A stretch of 64,000 nt of DNA from Pedobacter sp. Leaf194 (GCF_001423945.1 NZ_LMPU01000015.1:48225-112224); one strand, 5' to 3'; numbered from the stretch's first letter, positions 17,557-27,640 are shown. The notes: a model not told the origin generated them from the letters alone. A program made the numbers and translations.

Positions 17557-20500
17557 ATGAAACAACTCTACTTTCTCGTTGCGCTTTTTACTATATTTTT
17601 AACTTCAAACGCCCAGGATAAGAAATGGGATGTTGAAAAATTTCAGGGAACGACTAAAAACTTCACTTTAAATACGGATGAAGGCACCTGGATGAATCTT
17701 GATGTAAGTCCTGACGGACAAGAAATCGTGTTTGATTTATTGGGTGATATTTATACCATGCCCATATCGGGCGGCCAGGCAAAAATAATAAGCGGCGGCA
17801 TTGCTTACGATGTTCAGCCAAGATTTAGCCCTAATGGAAAATACATTTCTTATACCAGCGATAAAAGCGGTGGCGATAACATTTGGATAATGAATCGCGA
17901 CGGATCTGGCAAAAAACAGGTTACCAAAGAAACCTTTAGGTTATTAAATAATGCTACCTGGATGCCAAATAGTGAATATATTGTTGCCCGGAAGCACTTT
18001 ACGGCCGGGCGTTCGCTAGGCGCTGGCGAAATGTGGATGTATAACATAAACGGTGGAGATGGCGTTCAGTTAACGAAGCGAAAAAATGACCAACAAGATG
18101 CCGGAGAGCCAAATATATCGCCTGATGGAAGATATCTTTACTTTAGCGAAGATGTGAGTCCGGGGCCAAATTTTGAGTACAGCAAAGACCCAAATGGAAC
18201 CATTTATGCCATACGCCAGTTGGACTTAACAACCGGGAAGTTAACAACTTTAATAAACGAGCAAGGTGGCGCATGTCGTCCGCAGGTTTCTCCAGATGGA
18301 AACCTGATAGCCTTTGTTAAGCGTGTAAGGTTAAAATCGACACTTTATGTTCAGAATATAAAAACGGGAGAAGAGTGGCCTGTTAATGAGGATTTATCGC
18401 ATGACCAACAAGAAACATGGGCTATTTTTGGCGTTTACCCTAACTTCGCATGGACACCCGACAGCAAAAGTCTGGTTTTTTATGCGAAAGGAAAAATCAA
18501 AAAAACGGAGATTAGCACTTTAATAAATTCGGTTATACCATTTCAGGCAAATACAGTTCAAACCGTTCAGCAGGCGTTACATTTTGAACAGAACGTTTTC
18601 AGTAACGAATTTTCTGCCAAAATGTTAAGACAATTAACCACATCGCCAGATGAAAAGACAATTGTTTTTAATGCGGCTGGTTTTCTTTATAAACAAGATT
18701 TGCCGAATGGAACGCCACAAAGATTAACGAATGGTTTGGATTTTGAATTTGAGCCAAACTTTAGCCCTGACGGGAAGTTTGTGATTTACACCACCTGGAG
18801 CGATGAACTTCGCGGAGCGATAAAACGTACGGACATAAAATCGGGCAAAACCATTACTTTGAGTGATGAAAGGGGCTTTTATTATGCTCCGCAATATTCT
18901 ACCAAAGGCGATAAAATCGTTTTTAGAAAAGGAAGCGGAAACGACGTGCTAGGCTACAATTATGGCCGTGGTACAGGTATTTTTATCATGCCTGCCGGTG
19001 GCGGTCCTAAAACGCTCGTATCTGAAAACGGAATTAAGCCATCGTTTAACAATACAGATACCCGAATTTATTTCCAGGGTTATGCCGATGGAAAGAAAGC
19101 ATTAAAAAGTATAGATTTGAATGGCGCAAATGAGCGGACGCATTTCACGTCTCAATATGCGAACCAGTTTGTAGTTAGCCCTGATAATAAGTGGCTTGCT
19201 TTTAACGAACTCTTCAACGTTTACATTACGCCAATGATAAATGTTGGAACAGCGCAAGATGCATCAGCTGGAAACAAGGCAATTCCTGTTGCAAAAGTAA
19301 CTACAGATGGCGGAACTTATATGCAATGGAGTTTTGATAGCAAAAACTTACACTGGACTTTGGGCCCAAAATACTTCACCATTGATGTAAATAACGCTTT
19401 CAATTTTGACGGCTCTACCCCTAAAACACAGGCAACTTCTGTCGATATCAACTTAACTTTGAAAGGTGATGCCCCAACGGGAATTGTAGCCCTTAAGGGT
19501 GCGAGAATTATTTCGATGAAGGGAGATGAAGTGATTGAAAATGGAACAATTCTGACCGATGGCAACAAAATTACGGCAATTGGAAAAGCAGATGCTGTTA
19601 GCATTCCGGCGAATGCCAAAGTTATTGATGTAAACGGCAAAACGATTATGCCGGGAATAATTGATGTTCATGCGCATTTACGCACCAGTCCGGATGGTAT
19701 TTCGCCCCAAAGCGACTGGAGTTACATGGCCAATCTAGCTTTTGGGGTTACAACCGCACACGATCCATCAAGCAATACAGAAATGGTTTTTAGCCAGAGT
19801 GAAATGCTAAAAGCCGGAAGAATGGTTGGCCCGAGGGTTTACTCTACCGGATCAATTTTATATGGTGCCGATGGCGATTTTAAGGTGGTGATAAATAGTT
19901 TGGATGATGCGCTGGCAAACCTTAAACGCCTGAAAGCGGTGGGTGCGTTTTCAGTTAAATCTTATAACCAACCGCGAAGAGAGCAGCGCCAGCAAATTTT
20001 AGAAGCTGCCCGCCAGTTAAAAATGGAAGTTGTACCAGAGGGCGGGTCAACGTTTTTTCATAATATGAACATGCTGGTCGACGGGCACACAGGCATAGAG
20101 CACAGCATCCCCGTTTTGCCGGTATATAAAGATGTTACAACGCTGTGGAACAATACCGCTGTTGGTTACACGCCAACATTAATTGTTGCATACGGTGGCC
20201 AATGGGGCGAAAATTACTGGTATGACAGAACCAACGTTTGGGAGAATGAAAAATTAATGACCTATACGCCGCGTTCAATAATAGATGCGAGAGCAAGGCG
20301 AAGAACAACCTCTGAATATAGCGATTACAACCATATTGATATTGCGAAAGCGACCAAACAGATTGCTGATGGCGGTACAAAAGTAAATCTCGGTGCCCAT
20401 GGTCAAATTCAAGGTTTAGGTGCGCATTGGGAACTCTGGATGTTTGTTCAGGGTGGTTTCTCTCCTTTGCAAGCCATCAGAAACGCGACCTTAAACGGTG

Positions 20501-20784
20501 CGCATTACTTAGGGATGGAGAAAGAAATCGGTTCGATAGAAGTTGGAAAACTAGCGGATTTAGTTATCATGGATGCCAATCCTTTGGATGATATCAGAAA
20601 CTCTGAAAAGATTAAATATGTGATGATTAATGGGCGTTTGTACGACAGTGCTACAATGAACGAAGTTGGGACGAGAGAAAAACTGCGTGGAAAATTGTGG
20701 TTCGAAAATGCCAGGGGAAATGGTTTCATCGTGCCAAATGGCGAATCAGAAACCTGGACTTTTACAGTTCCGCATTGCGATTAA
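17557..20784 (+). CDS. Secreted amidohydrolase with N-terminal TolB-like beta-propeller
   Basis: 1075 residues from the ATG at 17557 (the frame opens one codon earlier at TTG). A signal peptide ends near SNAQ. Residues about 30-640 hold repeated propeller blades with SPDG or SPNGKYISY-type motifs (WD40-like PD40/TolB). The C-terminal part (about 660-1050) is an amidohydrolase: GKTIMPGIIDVHAH with His705-x-His707 metal ligands, GHTGIEHS later, and the closing GSIEVGKLADLVIMDANP. It is likely a periplasmic or exported metal-dependent peptidase or hydrolase; imidazolonepropionase- and prolidase-like members exist. The substrate is unknown. A short C-terminal extension (ESETWTFTVPHCD) is specific to this fusion class. 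Confidence 0.88.
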   Translation: MKQLYFLVALFTIFLTSNAQDKKWDVEKFQGTTKNFTLNTDEGTWMNLDVSPDGQEIVFDLLGDIYTMPISGGQAKIISGGIAYDVQPRFSPNGKYISYTSDKSGGDNIWIMNRDGSGKKQVTKETFRLLNNATWMPNSEYIVARKHFTAGRSLGAGEMWMYNINGGDGVQLTKRKNDQQDAGEPNISPDGRYLYFSEDVSPGPNFEYSKDPNGTIYAIRQLDLTTGKLTTLINEQGGACRPQVSPDGNLIAFVKRVRLKSTLYVQNIKTGEEWPVNEDLSHDQQETWAIFGVYPNFAWTPDSKSLVFYAKGKIKKTEISTLINSVIPFQANTVQTVQQALHFEQNVFSNEFSAKMLRQLTTSPDEKTIVFNAAGFLYKQDLPNGTPQRLTNGLDFEFEPNFSPDGKFVIYTTWSDELRGAIKRTDIKSGKTITLSDERGFYYAPQYSTKGDKIVFRKGSGNDVLGYNYGRGTGIFIMPAGGGPKTLVSENGIKPSFNNTDTRIYFQGYADGKKALKSIDLNGANERTHFTSQYANQFVVSPDNKWLAFNELFNVYITPMINVGTAQDASAGNKAIPVAKVTTDGGTYMQWSFDSKNLHWTLGPKYFTIDVNNAFNFDGSTPKTQATSVDINLTLKGDAPTGIVALKGARIISMKGDEVIENGTILTDGNKITAIGKADAVSIPANAKVIDVNGKTIMPGIIDVHAHLRTSPDGISPQSDWSYMANLAFGVTTAHDPSSNTEMVFSQSEMLKAGRMVGPRVYSTGSILYGADGDFKVVINSLDDALANLKRLKAVGAFSVKSYNQPRREQRQQILEAARQLKMEVVPEGGSTFFHNMNMLVDGHTGIEHSIPVLPVYKDVTTLWNNTAVGYTPTLIVAYGGQWGENYWYDRTNVWENEKLMTYTPRSIIDARARRRTTSEYSDYNHIDIAKATKQIADGGTKVNLGAHGQIQGLGAHWELWMFVQGGFSPLQAIRNATLNGAHYLGMEKEIGSIEVGKLADLVIMDANPLDDIRNSEKIKYVMINGRLYDSATMNEVGTREKLRGKLWFENARGNGFIVPNGESETWTFTVPHCD

Positions 20785-20798
20785 GTGAGATTTTAAAC

Positions 20799-20848
20799 AG
20801 GGAATTTAAGGTAACCTAGTTTTGGACTATGTGTTTCTTAAATTCCCT
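20799..20848. terminator. Inverted repeat between convergent genes
   Basis: A perfect 12 bp inverted repeat (20799-20810 AGGGAATTTAAG with 20837-20848) has a 26-base loop, between the ends of the amidohydrolase gene and the radical SAM gene. There is no strong T-run. It may act as a bidirectional terminator or protect 3' ends. Confidence 0.45.
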
Positions 20849-20882
20849 AAATGATATGTTCGTTAATTATGCAGAACACTGA

Positions 20883-23078
20883 TTACAGCACCAATAAACC
20901 AAATTCCCTCAAAGTATTAATTGGTTTTGAATACCAAAACAATTCGAAATTCTCCATTTCACTTTCAAAATCTGCTTTAACCTCAGCAAAAGTAAAAACG
21001 CCTTGGTTCGAAATATGAATTTTGTTCAAAATGGAAATCAACCATTCGCCCTCTTTTTTATTGGTTTGAATTGTAAACGTTTCCCGCTTATCATGAAAAG
21101 TTAGCGAAGCGATTTCCCAGGTATTGCCTTTTTTAGCCTTTGTAAAGTATTCGGCCGATGGCTTTCCTCCTATCCAAACTACTTTTGCTGTCGGCTTTGT
21201 ATTAAAATGAGCTACATCGTTCAAAGCCTTTTCAATAAAATCGCCAGCGATTCTGGTTCTAGGAATCTTGAAATCAAACCAATCCTGCAGTTCGTAATCG
21301 AAACATACACCATGCATAAAATTGAAAAGAGATTTCTTCAACCCGTAACTAAATTTATTGTGGTCGATGCCGGTTTTATCGATATAATTGATGTCGTTAT
21401 TGGCAAAAGTGCCTACAGCTTCAGTTTCTTTAACAACGCCGAACCTTTCCGGGTACATACCCACCGGACTATGAGCCGTCATGGCAAACTGATGCCAAAA
21501 CCCAGACTGTAAAACACCGGCTTCAAACAATTGCCGAACCATTTCCAGGCTATCTACGGTTTCCTGCACGGTTTGGGTAGGATAACCGTACATTAAATAA
21601 GCATGCACCATAATGCCGGCGGCTGTAAAATTGCGGGTTACTTTAGCTACCTGCTCAACGGTAACGCCTTTATCGATTAACTGCAGTAATCTATCAGATG
21701 CAACTTCTAATCCACCAGAAACTGCGATACAGCCCGATGCTTTTAAAAGCAAACATAAATCTGCAGTAAAGCTTTTTTCGAAACGAATATTCGTCCACCA
21801 GGTTACCGCTAATTTTCTGCGAATAATTTCCAGGGCAACCTCACGCATTAACGCTGGCGGTGCGGCTTCATCTACAAAGTGAAAACCATTTTGACCGGTT
21901 TTGCTATACAAATCCTCTATTCGACCGACAATTTGGCTGGCTTGAACGGGCTCGTAAACCTTAATATAGTCTAGAGATATATCGCAAAAAGTACATTTTC
22001 CCCAATAGCATCCATGTGCCATAGTGAGTTTATTCCACCGCCCATCGCTCCACATTCTATGCATTGGATTCACAATTTCAATTACTGAAATGTATTTATC
22101 CAACAGTAAACCACTGTAATCGGGTGTTCCAACATCTGCCTGTCTGTAATCTTTTCTGAACGAGTCGTTTTTGTAAACAACCTGATCATTTTCCAACAAG
22201 AACGTGCGTTTATACATCTGCATCTCAGGCGGCAGATTGCCCCTAACGTTGTTTATCAGGAGTTCAATTGGCAGTTCACCATCATCCAAAGTAATAAAAT
22301 CGAAAAATTCGAAAACCCGTTTATCAGAAAGTGAGCGCAACTCGGTGTTCGGGAAGCCACCACCCATCAAGATTTTAATTTCGGGGAAATTGGCTTTTAC
22401 CCATTGCGCACAACGAAAGGCACTGTATAAGTTGCCGGGAAAAGGTACTGAGATCAAAAATAACGTGGGTTGGAGTAGCTTTATTTTTTCGGCTAGAACC
22501 GAAATCAGAATCTTGTCAATATAAGTCGGCTCTTTTTGCAAGGCAGCATATAACTCATCGAAAGCGTTAGCGCTTCTGCCGAGGCGTTCAGCGTATCGGC
22601 TAAAACCAAAGTTTTCGTCAATACATTCTACAATATAATCAGAAATGTCTTCAAGATAAAGCGTTGCCAGATGTTTAGCTTTATCTTGAGTTCCCATTGC
22701 ACCGAAAGCCCAATCTAATTCTTCCAGTTGAGAAAACCGGGCGGCCTGTGGCAGAAAATCATCTCCACAAATCTGCAGCGCCAATGTTGGATTCTTGCCT
22801 TGCAAAAATGCAATTACCGCATCAATGGTTTTCAGGTATTCATCTTTTAATGCCAGAATTCTTTTAGCATTATCGCTGATTGGGTGCTGATGGTCTACCG
22901 CGAATAAATCGTTTAAGCCTCTTTTGGAAAACAATTCCAGAATCACCTCAATCCCTAAATCGGCCTGTGTTGACGAAATTTCTTTAGTATTCAAAAAACC
23001 TTTTATATACGCGGTAGCCGGATACGGTGTATTCAGTTGCGTAAATGGCGGCGTAATGGCAAAAATTTCGGTTGTCAA
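20883..23078 (-). CDS. B12-binding-domain radical SAM protein, TTG start
   Basis: 731 residues. The N-terminal half includes a Rossmann-like cobalamin-binding region (LFLISVPFPGN about 207-216 and ILMGGGFPN about 236-244) but no DxHxxG motif. The radical SAM core starts at Cys357: the cluster cysteines are Cys357, Cys362 and Cys365 in HGCYWGKCTFCD, a CX4CX2C spacing instead of CX3CX2C. Such enzymes use SAM, and often methylcobalamin, to methylate or rearrange unreactive carbons. The substrate is unknown. The start is a TTG at 23078, because an in-frame stop lies three codons upstream and the conserved N-terminus begins there. A -7 box TACTTTTG (complement 23098-23105) lies 19 bases upstream. 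Confidence 0.85.
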   Translation of the reverse strand: MTTEIFAITPPFTQLNTPYPATAYIKGFLNTKEISSTQADLGIEVILELFSKRGLNDLFAVDHQHPISDNAKRILALKDEYLKTIDAVIAFLQGKNPTLALQICGDDFLPQAARFSQLEELDWAFGAMGTQDKAKHLATLYLEDISDYIVECIDENFGFSRYAERLGRSANAFDELYAALQKEPTYIDKILISVLAEKIKLLQPTLFLISVPFPGNLYSAFRCAQWVKANFPEIKILMGGGFPNTELRSLSDKRVFEFFDFITLDDGELPIELLINNVRGNLPPEMQMYKRTFLLENDQVVYKNDSFRKDYRQADVGTPDYSGLLLDKYISVIEIVNPMHRMWSDGRWNKLTMAHGCYWGKCTFCDISLDYIKVYEPVQASQIVGRIEDLYSKTGQNGFHFVDEAAPPALMREVALEIIRRKLAVTWWTNIRFEKSFTADLCLLLKASGCIAVSGGLEVASDRLLQLIDKGVTVEQVAKVTRNFTAAGIMVHAYLMYGYPTQTVQETVDSLEMVRQLFEAGVLQSGFWHQFAMTAHSPVGMYPERFGVVKETEAVGTFANNDINYIDKTGIDHNKFSYGLKKSLFNFMHGVCFDYELQDWFDFKIPRTRIAGDFIEKALNDVAHFNTKPTAKVVWIGGKPSAEYFTKAKKGNTWEIASLTFHDKRETFTIQTNKKEGEWLISILNKIHISNQGVFTFAEVKADFESEMENFELFWYSKPINTLREFGLLVL

Positions 23079-23202
23079 AAGGAATTATTATTTACTGCAA
23101 AAGTAAGGGAATTTTAACACTTATTGATTTATTAAGTTTTTCAGCGGTCATTTTTCGTTATCAAAACCCAAATCAATTAAACGAAAATTACGGCAGCAAA
23201 CT

Positions 23203-23218
23203 GAGCCATCAATGGCTC
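23203..23218. repeat. Perfect palindrome upstream of the FG-GAP-like gene
   Basis: GAGCCAT and ATGGCTC are separated by two bases, a 16 bp near-continuous dyad in the intergenic region between divergent genes. This arrangement suits a repressor site. No regulator is encoded next to it. Confidence 0.4.
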
Positions 23219-23323
23219 AAAATAAGCATAAGAAAAAGATTTGGTTCCCATTATCAATAACCTTGTAAACTAAAACAGCACAAAAAACGTTTTTAGCTTA
23301 CATTAACACCTTTTGCAACCTCA

Positions 23324-24040
23324 ATGAGAGTTTTTAATTTTTTTATGCTGATGCTTTTTGTGCAAATAAGTTTTGCTCAAAAAACGTTCTTATTTCCTAA
23401 GGTGAAGTCATCGGGTAGTTCGGTTGAACAACTCACGCCAAACAGCTGGTCGGTAATTGAAATGGCTAATGGAGATTTGAATCAAGATGGTATCGACGAT
23501 TTAGCGGTAATCTTCGAATCGGATAAAGTTACCGATGAAACCAGAACCTATGGCGATAACAATTCTGACATCATCAAAGAAACTCAAAAACCCCGCATCC
23601 TGGCCATCTATTTTAAAGATAAAGCGACCGGAAGTTATCGTTTGTCGACCCAAAACAATGATTTCATTCTTCGTTCGGAAGAAGGAGGAAAACTCGGCGA
23701 CCCACTTAATCGAATTGGAATTAAAGACCAGCAACTGTATTTACGCTTTCAAGGCGGCGCAGAATGGCGCTGGGAACTGGGTTACACCTTTAAATTTGAG
23801 CAAAAAGACTGGTTTCTTACCAGCGCAATAAATTTATACTTCAACCAAAACACCGGCGACATGACCGAACGTGTTTATGATTTTAAAACGCGGGAATTAT
23901 TCACCACTGTTGGTAACCTACATCGCAGAGACGTGGCCAACAGCAAAACAAGCGAAGTGCTTTACTTTTCTCAATTAAGAACATTTAAAACCTTTAAAAA
24001 ACCGTGGGCATGGGAAATTATGCCCAATGTTTACTTATAA
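23324..24040 (+). CDS. Secreted protein with FG-GAP/VCBS-like calcium motif
   Basis: 238 residues with a signal peptide (cleavage after QISFAQ). A calcium-binding loop of the DxNxDGxxD type is visible at Asp51, Asn53, Asp55, Asp59 in NGDLNQDGIDDLAVIFE, as in integrin-like FG-GAP repeats, and the rest is predicted beta strand. It is probably periplasmic or exposed. Only one such loop is present, so it is not a full propeller. No function is assigned. It stands alone between a divergent radical SAM gene and a convergent flavoprotein gene. Confidence 0.65.
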   Translation: MRVFNFFMLMLFVQISFAQKTFLFPKVKSSGSSVEQLTPNSWSVIEMANGDLNQDGIDDLAVIFESDKVTDETRTYGDNNSDIIKETQKPRILAIYFKDKATGSYRLSTQNNDFILRSEEGGKLGDPLNRIGIKDQQLYLRFQGGAEWRWELGYTFKFEQKDWFLTSAINLYFNQNTGDMTERVYDFKTRELFTTVGNLHRRDVANSKTSEVLYFSQLRTFKTFKKPWAWEIMPNVYL

Positions 24041-24080
24041 GGCTTGCGAGCGATTTTTAAAAAATGGATCCGAAGTTATA

Positions 24081-25271
24081 TTAGATGTTTTGGGCAATAA
24101 CAAAACCATTTGCCCACGCCCATTGGAAATTATAACCGCCAAGCCAACCTGTAACATCTAAACATTCGCCACCAAAAAACAGGTTTGGAATTTTTTTGCA
24201 CGCTAAAGTTTTCGAAGAAATTTCGCTGGTATCGATGCCACCACGCATCACTTCGGCTTTGTCGTAACCCTTATCTCCCGCAGGTTTAACCTTAAATTCG
24301 TGTATGGTTTGGGCTATTAGCTGAATTTCGGAACCTGTTAAAGCTGCAACAGGCTTTGTTAAAGGCAAAAATTTACCCAAGGCATCGGTAAACTTTTTGG
24401 TATAAAATCGATTCAGCAAAGTCGATAACAAGGTTTTTCCATTAAGTTTCCGCTCATCATATAACAATAAGGCAATATTTTGATTGGGCAATAGATTAAG
24501 ATTTATGAGTTCGCCACGTCGCCAAAAGGATGAAATTTGTAAAATTGCCGGTCCGCTTAAACCCCAATGCGTAAACAAAATATTTTCTTCGAAAGAAATT
24601 TCATCATTGCTTACCTCGCAAAAAACAGAATTGCCCGACAATTGCGCAAACCACTCTTCATCTTTACCGGTGATGGTTAACGGAACTAATGCAGGTGCGG
24701 TTTCAACAATCTTCAGGTTGTGTTTCCGGGCAAAGCGCAACGCAAAATCTGTAGCACCCATTTTTGGAATTGGCAGTCCTCCGGTAGCAATCACTACCTT
24801 TTGAGCCGATAAAAGAATTTCCTTACCATTCTTTTCATAACGCACATTAAAACCATTAGGAAGTAGTTCAATATCTTTAACCGCAGCATTACACCTAATT
24901 TCCTGCCCAAAATCGTCACAAAGTGAAGTAAACATTTGAACTACGTCTTTTGCGTTTTTCTCATCAGGAAATAGTTGTCCCAATGTTTTCTCCCTACCCT
25001 GAATTCCGTAGGTTTCAAAAAAATTAACGGTATCATCAACCGTCCATTGTGTGAAAGAAGATTTGATGAAATGAGGATTTTCTGAGATAAACTGCTCTGC
25101 AGATGCGAATTGGTTGGTATAATTGCAGCGACCGCCACCAGAAATCAGGATTTTAGCACCCGGTTTTTCGTTTTTCTCGAGCAATATCACCTTCTTTCCC
25201 AAATAGCCGGCCTGCACCGCACACATCAACCCACAAGCACCTGCACCAATAATTATTGCATCAGCATTCAT
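24081..25271 (-). CDS. BaiN/HI0933-like flavoprotein
   Basis: 396 residues from the ATG at 25271. The start ADAIIIGAGACGLMCAVQAGYLGKKVILLEKNEKPGAKILISGGGRCN (given as two conserved stretches, the FAD-binding GxGxxG and the GGGRCNYTN motif) defines the HI0933/YhiN family. The C-terminus has GGVDT-like (GGIDTSEI) and CGECLDVTGWLGGYNFQWAWANG motifs. Family members bind FAD and probably NAD(P)H; BaiN is proposed in bile-acid reduction but most roles are unknown. It is divergent from purK, with a 54-base gap to the purK start. Confidence 0.9.
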   Translation of the reverse strand: MNADAIIIGAGACGLMCAVQAGYLGKKVILLEKNEKPGAKILISGGGRCNYTNQFASAEQFISENPHFIKSSFTQWTVDDTVNFFETYGIQGREKTLGQLFPDEKNAKDVVQMFTSLCDDFGQEIRCNAAVKDIELLPNGFNVRYEKNGKEILLSAQKVVIATGGLPIPKMGATDFALRFARKHNLKIVETAPALVPLTITGKDEEWFAQLSGNSVFCEVSNDEISFEENILFTHWGLSGPAILQISSFWRRGELINLNLLPNQNIALLLYDERKLNGKTLLSTLLNRFYTKKFTDALGKFLPLTKPVAALTGSEIQLIAQTIHEFKVKPAGDKGYDKAEVMRGGIDTSEISSKTLACKKIPNLFFGGECLDVTGWLGGYNFQWAWANGFVIAQNI

Positions 25272-25325
25272 CAATAAAATTTTTTATGGTTACTTTTGCA
25301 CAAAAGTAGCATTATTTTCAAGCGC

Positions 25326-26465
25326 ATGGCAAAACAGATTAGCGAATTAAAATTGGGTATTTTAGGTGGCGGACAATTAGGCAGAATGCTTATTCAACAA
25401 GCCATAAATTATAATGTAACGTCGCTGGTTTTAGACCCTGACCCTGATGCTCCTTGCAAACACATTGCGAACTTTTTTGAAAATGGTTCTATAACTGATT
25501 TCGATACAGTTTATAACTTCGGTAAAAAGGCTGATATCATTACAATTGAAATCGAGAAAGTAAACATTGAAGCCCTTGAACAGTTGGAAAAAGAAGGTAA
25601 ACAGGTGTTTCCTCAATCGAGGGTAATTCGCTTAATTCAGGATAAAGGCGTTCAAAAACAGTTTTTTAAAGAAAATGACATTCCAACTTCCCCTTTTCAA
25701 ATTGTAAATACCAGGGAAGACATGGAGAACAGCCATATACCATTTCCCTACATTCTAAAACTTAGAAAAGATGGTTATGATGGAAAGGGCGTGATGAAAA
25801 TTAATAGCGCAGCCGATTTAGACAAGGCTTTTGATGCACCTTGCATTATTGAAAAACTCGTTGATTTTGAAAAAGAAGTGGCTGTTATTGTTGCCCGGAA
25901 CGCTAATGGTGACATGAAAACTTTCCCTATGGTAGAAATGGAATTTAACCCGGAAGCAAACCTTGTGGAGTTTTTGATTTCCCCATCAACATTTGCGGAA
26001 AGTTTGCAGCAAAAGGCAGAAAACATTGCTAAGAATATTGCTTCAGCAATGAACATTACCGGCATTTTAGCTGTCGAAATGTTTGTGTGCCGCGATGGCG
26101 AATTATTGGTGAATGAGGTCGCCCCCCGCCCGCATAATAGTGGCCACCAAACTATTGAGGGCAATTACGTTTCACAGTTTGAACAGCATTTACGTGCTAT
26201 ATATAATCTGCCTTTGGGCGATACCAGTAGCATTACAAATGCCATAATGATTAATTTACTGGGCGAAAAGGGTGCTGAAGGTGTGGCCAGATATGAAAAC
26301 CTGGAGAAAATACTAGCAATTGACGGTGTGTTCGTTCATCTTTACGGTAAAAAATACACCAAACCTTTCCGCAAAATGGGTCACGTAACCGTTGTTGATA
26401 TCGACAGAGAAAAGGCCATTGAGAAAGCAAGGTATGTACAGAATACCTTAAGAGTAATGGCGTAA
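25326..26465 (+). CDS. purK: 5-(carboxyamino)imidazole ribonucleotide synthase
   Basis: 379 residues from the ATG at 25326; the frame extends upstream to 25296 but LKLGILGGGQLGRML follows the normal N-terminus. An ATP-grasp enzyme: it carboxylates AIR with bicarbonate and ATP to N5-CAIR in purine synthesis. The NEVAPRPHNSGHQTIEGN segment (about 270-288) matches the active-site region. A -7 box TACTTTTG (25291-25298) lies 27 bases upstream. The next gene is purE, which uses its product. Confidence 0.96.
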   Translation: MAKQISELKLGILGGGQLGRMLIQQAINYNVTSLVLDPDPDAPCKHIANFFENGSITDFDTVYNFGKKADIITIEIEKVNIEALEQLEKEGKQVFPQSRVIRLIQDKGVQKQFFKENDIPTSPFQIVNTREDMENSHIPFPYILKLRKDGYDGKGVMKINSAADLDKAFDAPCIIEKLVDFEKEVAVIVARNANGDMKTFPMVEMEFNPEANLVEFLISPSTFAESLQQKAENIAKNIASAMNITGILAVEMFVCRDGELLVNEVAPRPHNSGHQTIEGNYVSQFEQHLRAIYNLPLGDTSSITNAIMINLLGEKGAEGVARYENLEKILAIDGVFVHLYGKKYTKPFRKMGHVTVVDIDREKAIEKARYVQNTLRVMA

Positions 26466-26518
26466 AATATTAATAACTAATTAACCCCCGGGTAAAAACC
26501 GTAATTAAAATATTTAAA

Positions 26519-27010
26519 ATGAGTGCGAAAGTTGGAATAATTATGGGCAGCAAATCTGATTTGCCTGTTATGCAAGATGCTGCAGATGTGCTAAAAGATT
26601 TTGGAATCGACTATGAAATAACTGTAGTTTCTGCACACAGAACGCCCGAACGCATGTTCACCTATGCAAAGGAGGCTCATAAAAAAGGCCTTAAAGTAAT
26701 TATTGCGGGCGCGGGTGGCGCAGCCCATTTACCCGGTATGGTGGCATCAATTACTACCCTGCCTGTAATCGGGGTGCCCGTAAAATCGTCGAACTCAATT
26801 GATGGTTGGGATAGTATTCTGTCGATTTTACAAATGCCAAACGGTATACCCGTGGCAACTGTTGCTTTAAATGCCGCCAAAAATGCCGGCTTACTGGCTG
26901 CCCAGATTTTAGCTACCGCAGACGATGCTTTAACTATTAAAATGCAAGCTTACAAAGATGAGTTGCGAAGAAAAGTTGAAGAAAGTGCTGATGAAATGAA
27001 TAAACTATAG
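26519..27010 (+). CDS. purE: N5-carboxyaminoimidazole ribonucleotide mutase
   Basis: 163 residues, normal for the bacterial class I enzyme, with GIIMGSKSDLPVM (about 6-18), the active-site SAHRTPERM (about 39-47) and a GGAAHLPGMVAS stretch. It moves the carboxyl of N5-CAIR to CAIR, the step after PurK, and is encoded 53 bases downstream of purK in the same operon. The presence of purK favours the two-step bacterial route. Confidence 0.97.
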   Translation: MSAKVGIIMGSKSDLPVMQDAADVLKDFGIDYEITVVSAHRTPERMFTYAKEAHKKGLKVIIAGAGGAAHLPGMVASITTLPVIGVPVKSSNSIDGWDSILSILQMPNGIPVATVALNAAKNAGLLAAQILATADDALTIKMQAYKDELRRKVEESADEMNKL

Positions 27011-27021
27011 AGATTCTTTTA

Positions 27022-27054
27022 AGCTTGTCGTAATAAAAACCATTGCGACAAGCT
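27022..27054. terminator. Stem-loop between purE and yqgE
   Basis: A 9 bp perfect stem, AGCTTGTCG (27022-27030) with CGACAAGCT (27046-27054), has a 15-base loop between two convergent genes. T-runs are weak on both sides, so it is a likely but not certain bidirectional terminator. Confidence 0.55.
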
Positions 27055-27065
27055 CAATTGCAATT

Positions 27066-27629
27066 TTAATTTAAACTTGGATCGATAGGAAAATTGCTTA
27101 CATGAGCATATTTGGGACCAAGGTTTACAATTACATCCCGCCACAGCTTTTCTTCGTCATTTCCAAATATGATGTCGGGATCAGAAATATCGCTCACCAT
27201 CCACGCATTTTGCTCGAGTTCTCTAGCAAGTTGGCCATCATCCCAGCCAGAATATCCCATAAAAAACTTAACTTCAGTATCCTCTATTGCATTGGTATTG
27301 ATTAAAATTTTCAGCGTTTCAAAGTTGCCGCCCCAATATAATCCATTTCCTATCGGTTCGCCACTTTGCAGTTTGTCGAAAGCCCTGTGAATAAAATGCA
27401 AGGTATCAGCCGCTACCGGGCCTCCAAAATATATGTAGTTTTGGGCATCCCATAAGTCCTGAATAACATCTTTTAAAATCAGGTTTCCTACCTGATTTAA
27501 TATATAGCCAACAGAACCTTCATTGCTATGTTCAGTTAACAAAACTACCGACCGCTTAAAATTTGGGTCGGCCATAAATGGCTCTGAAATAAGTAAACGC
27601 CCTGTTTTCGGTTTTATATTGTTTAGCAT
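27066..27629 (-). CDS. YqgE/AlgH family protein
   Basis: 187 residues from the ATG at 27629; a GTG at 27650 would add seven. The family motifs GRLLISEPFM near the start, VVLLTEHSNEGSVGYILN, and the later FFMGYSGWDDGQLARELEQNAW are clear. YqgE/AlgH proteins are cytoplasmic and lack a firmly known biochemical role; in pseudomonads AlgH affects alginate control. It is divergent from pdxH, whose promoter lies in the 46-base gap. Confidence 0.93.
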   Translation of the reverse strand: MLNNIKPKTGRLLISEPFMADPNFKRSVVLLTEHSNEGSVGYILNQVGNLILKDVIQDLWDAQNYIYFGGPVAADTLHFIHRAFDKLQSGEPIGNGLYWGGNFETLKILINTNAIEDTEVKFFMGYSGWDDGQLARELEQNAWMVSDISDPDIIFGNDEEKLWRDVIVNLGPKYAHVSNFPIDPSLN

Positions 27630-27640
27630 GGCAATATTGG

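Noticed and set aside
19317..19640. Hydrophobic minus-strand frame inside the amidohydrolase gene
   Set aside because: Antisense shadow of a well-defined domain; no independent signals.
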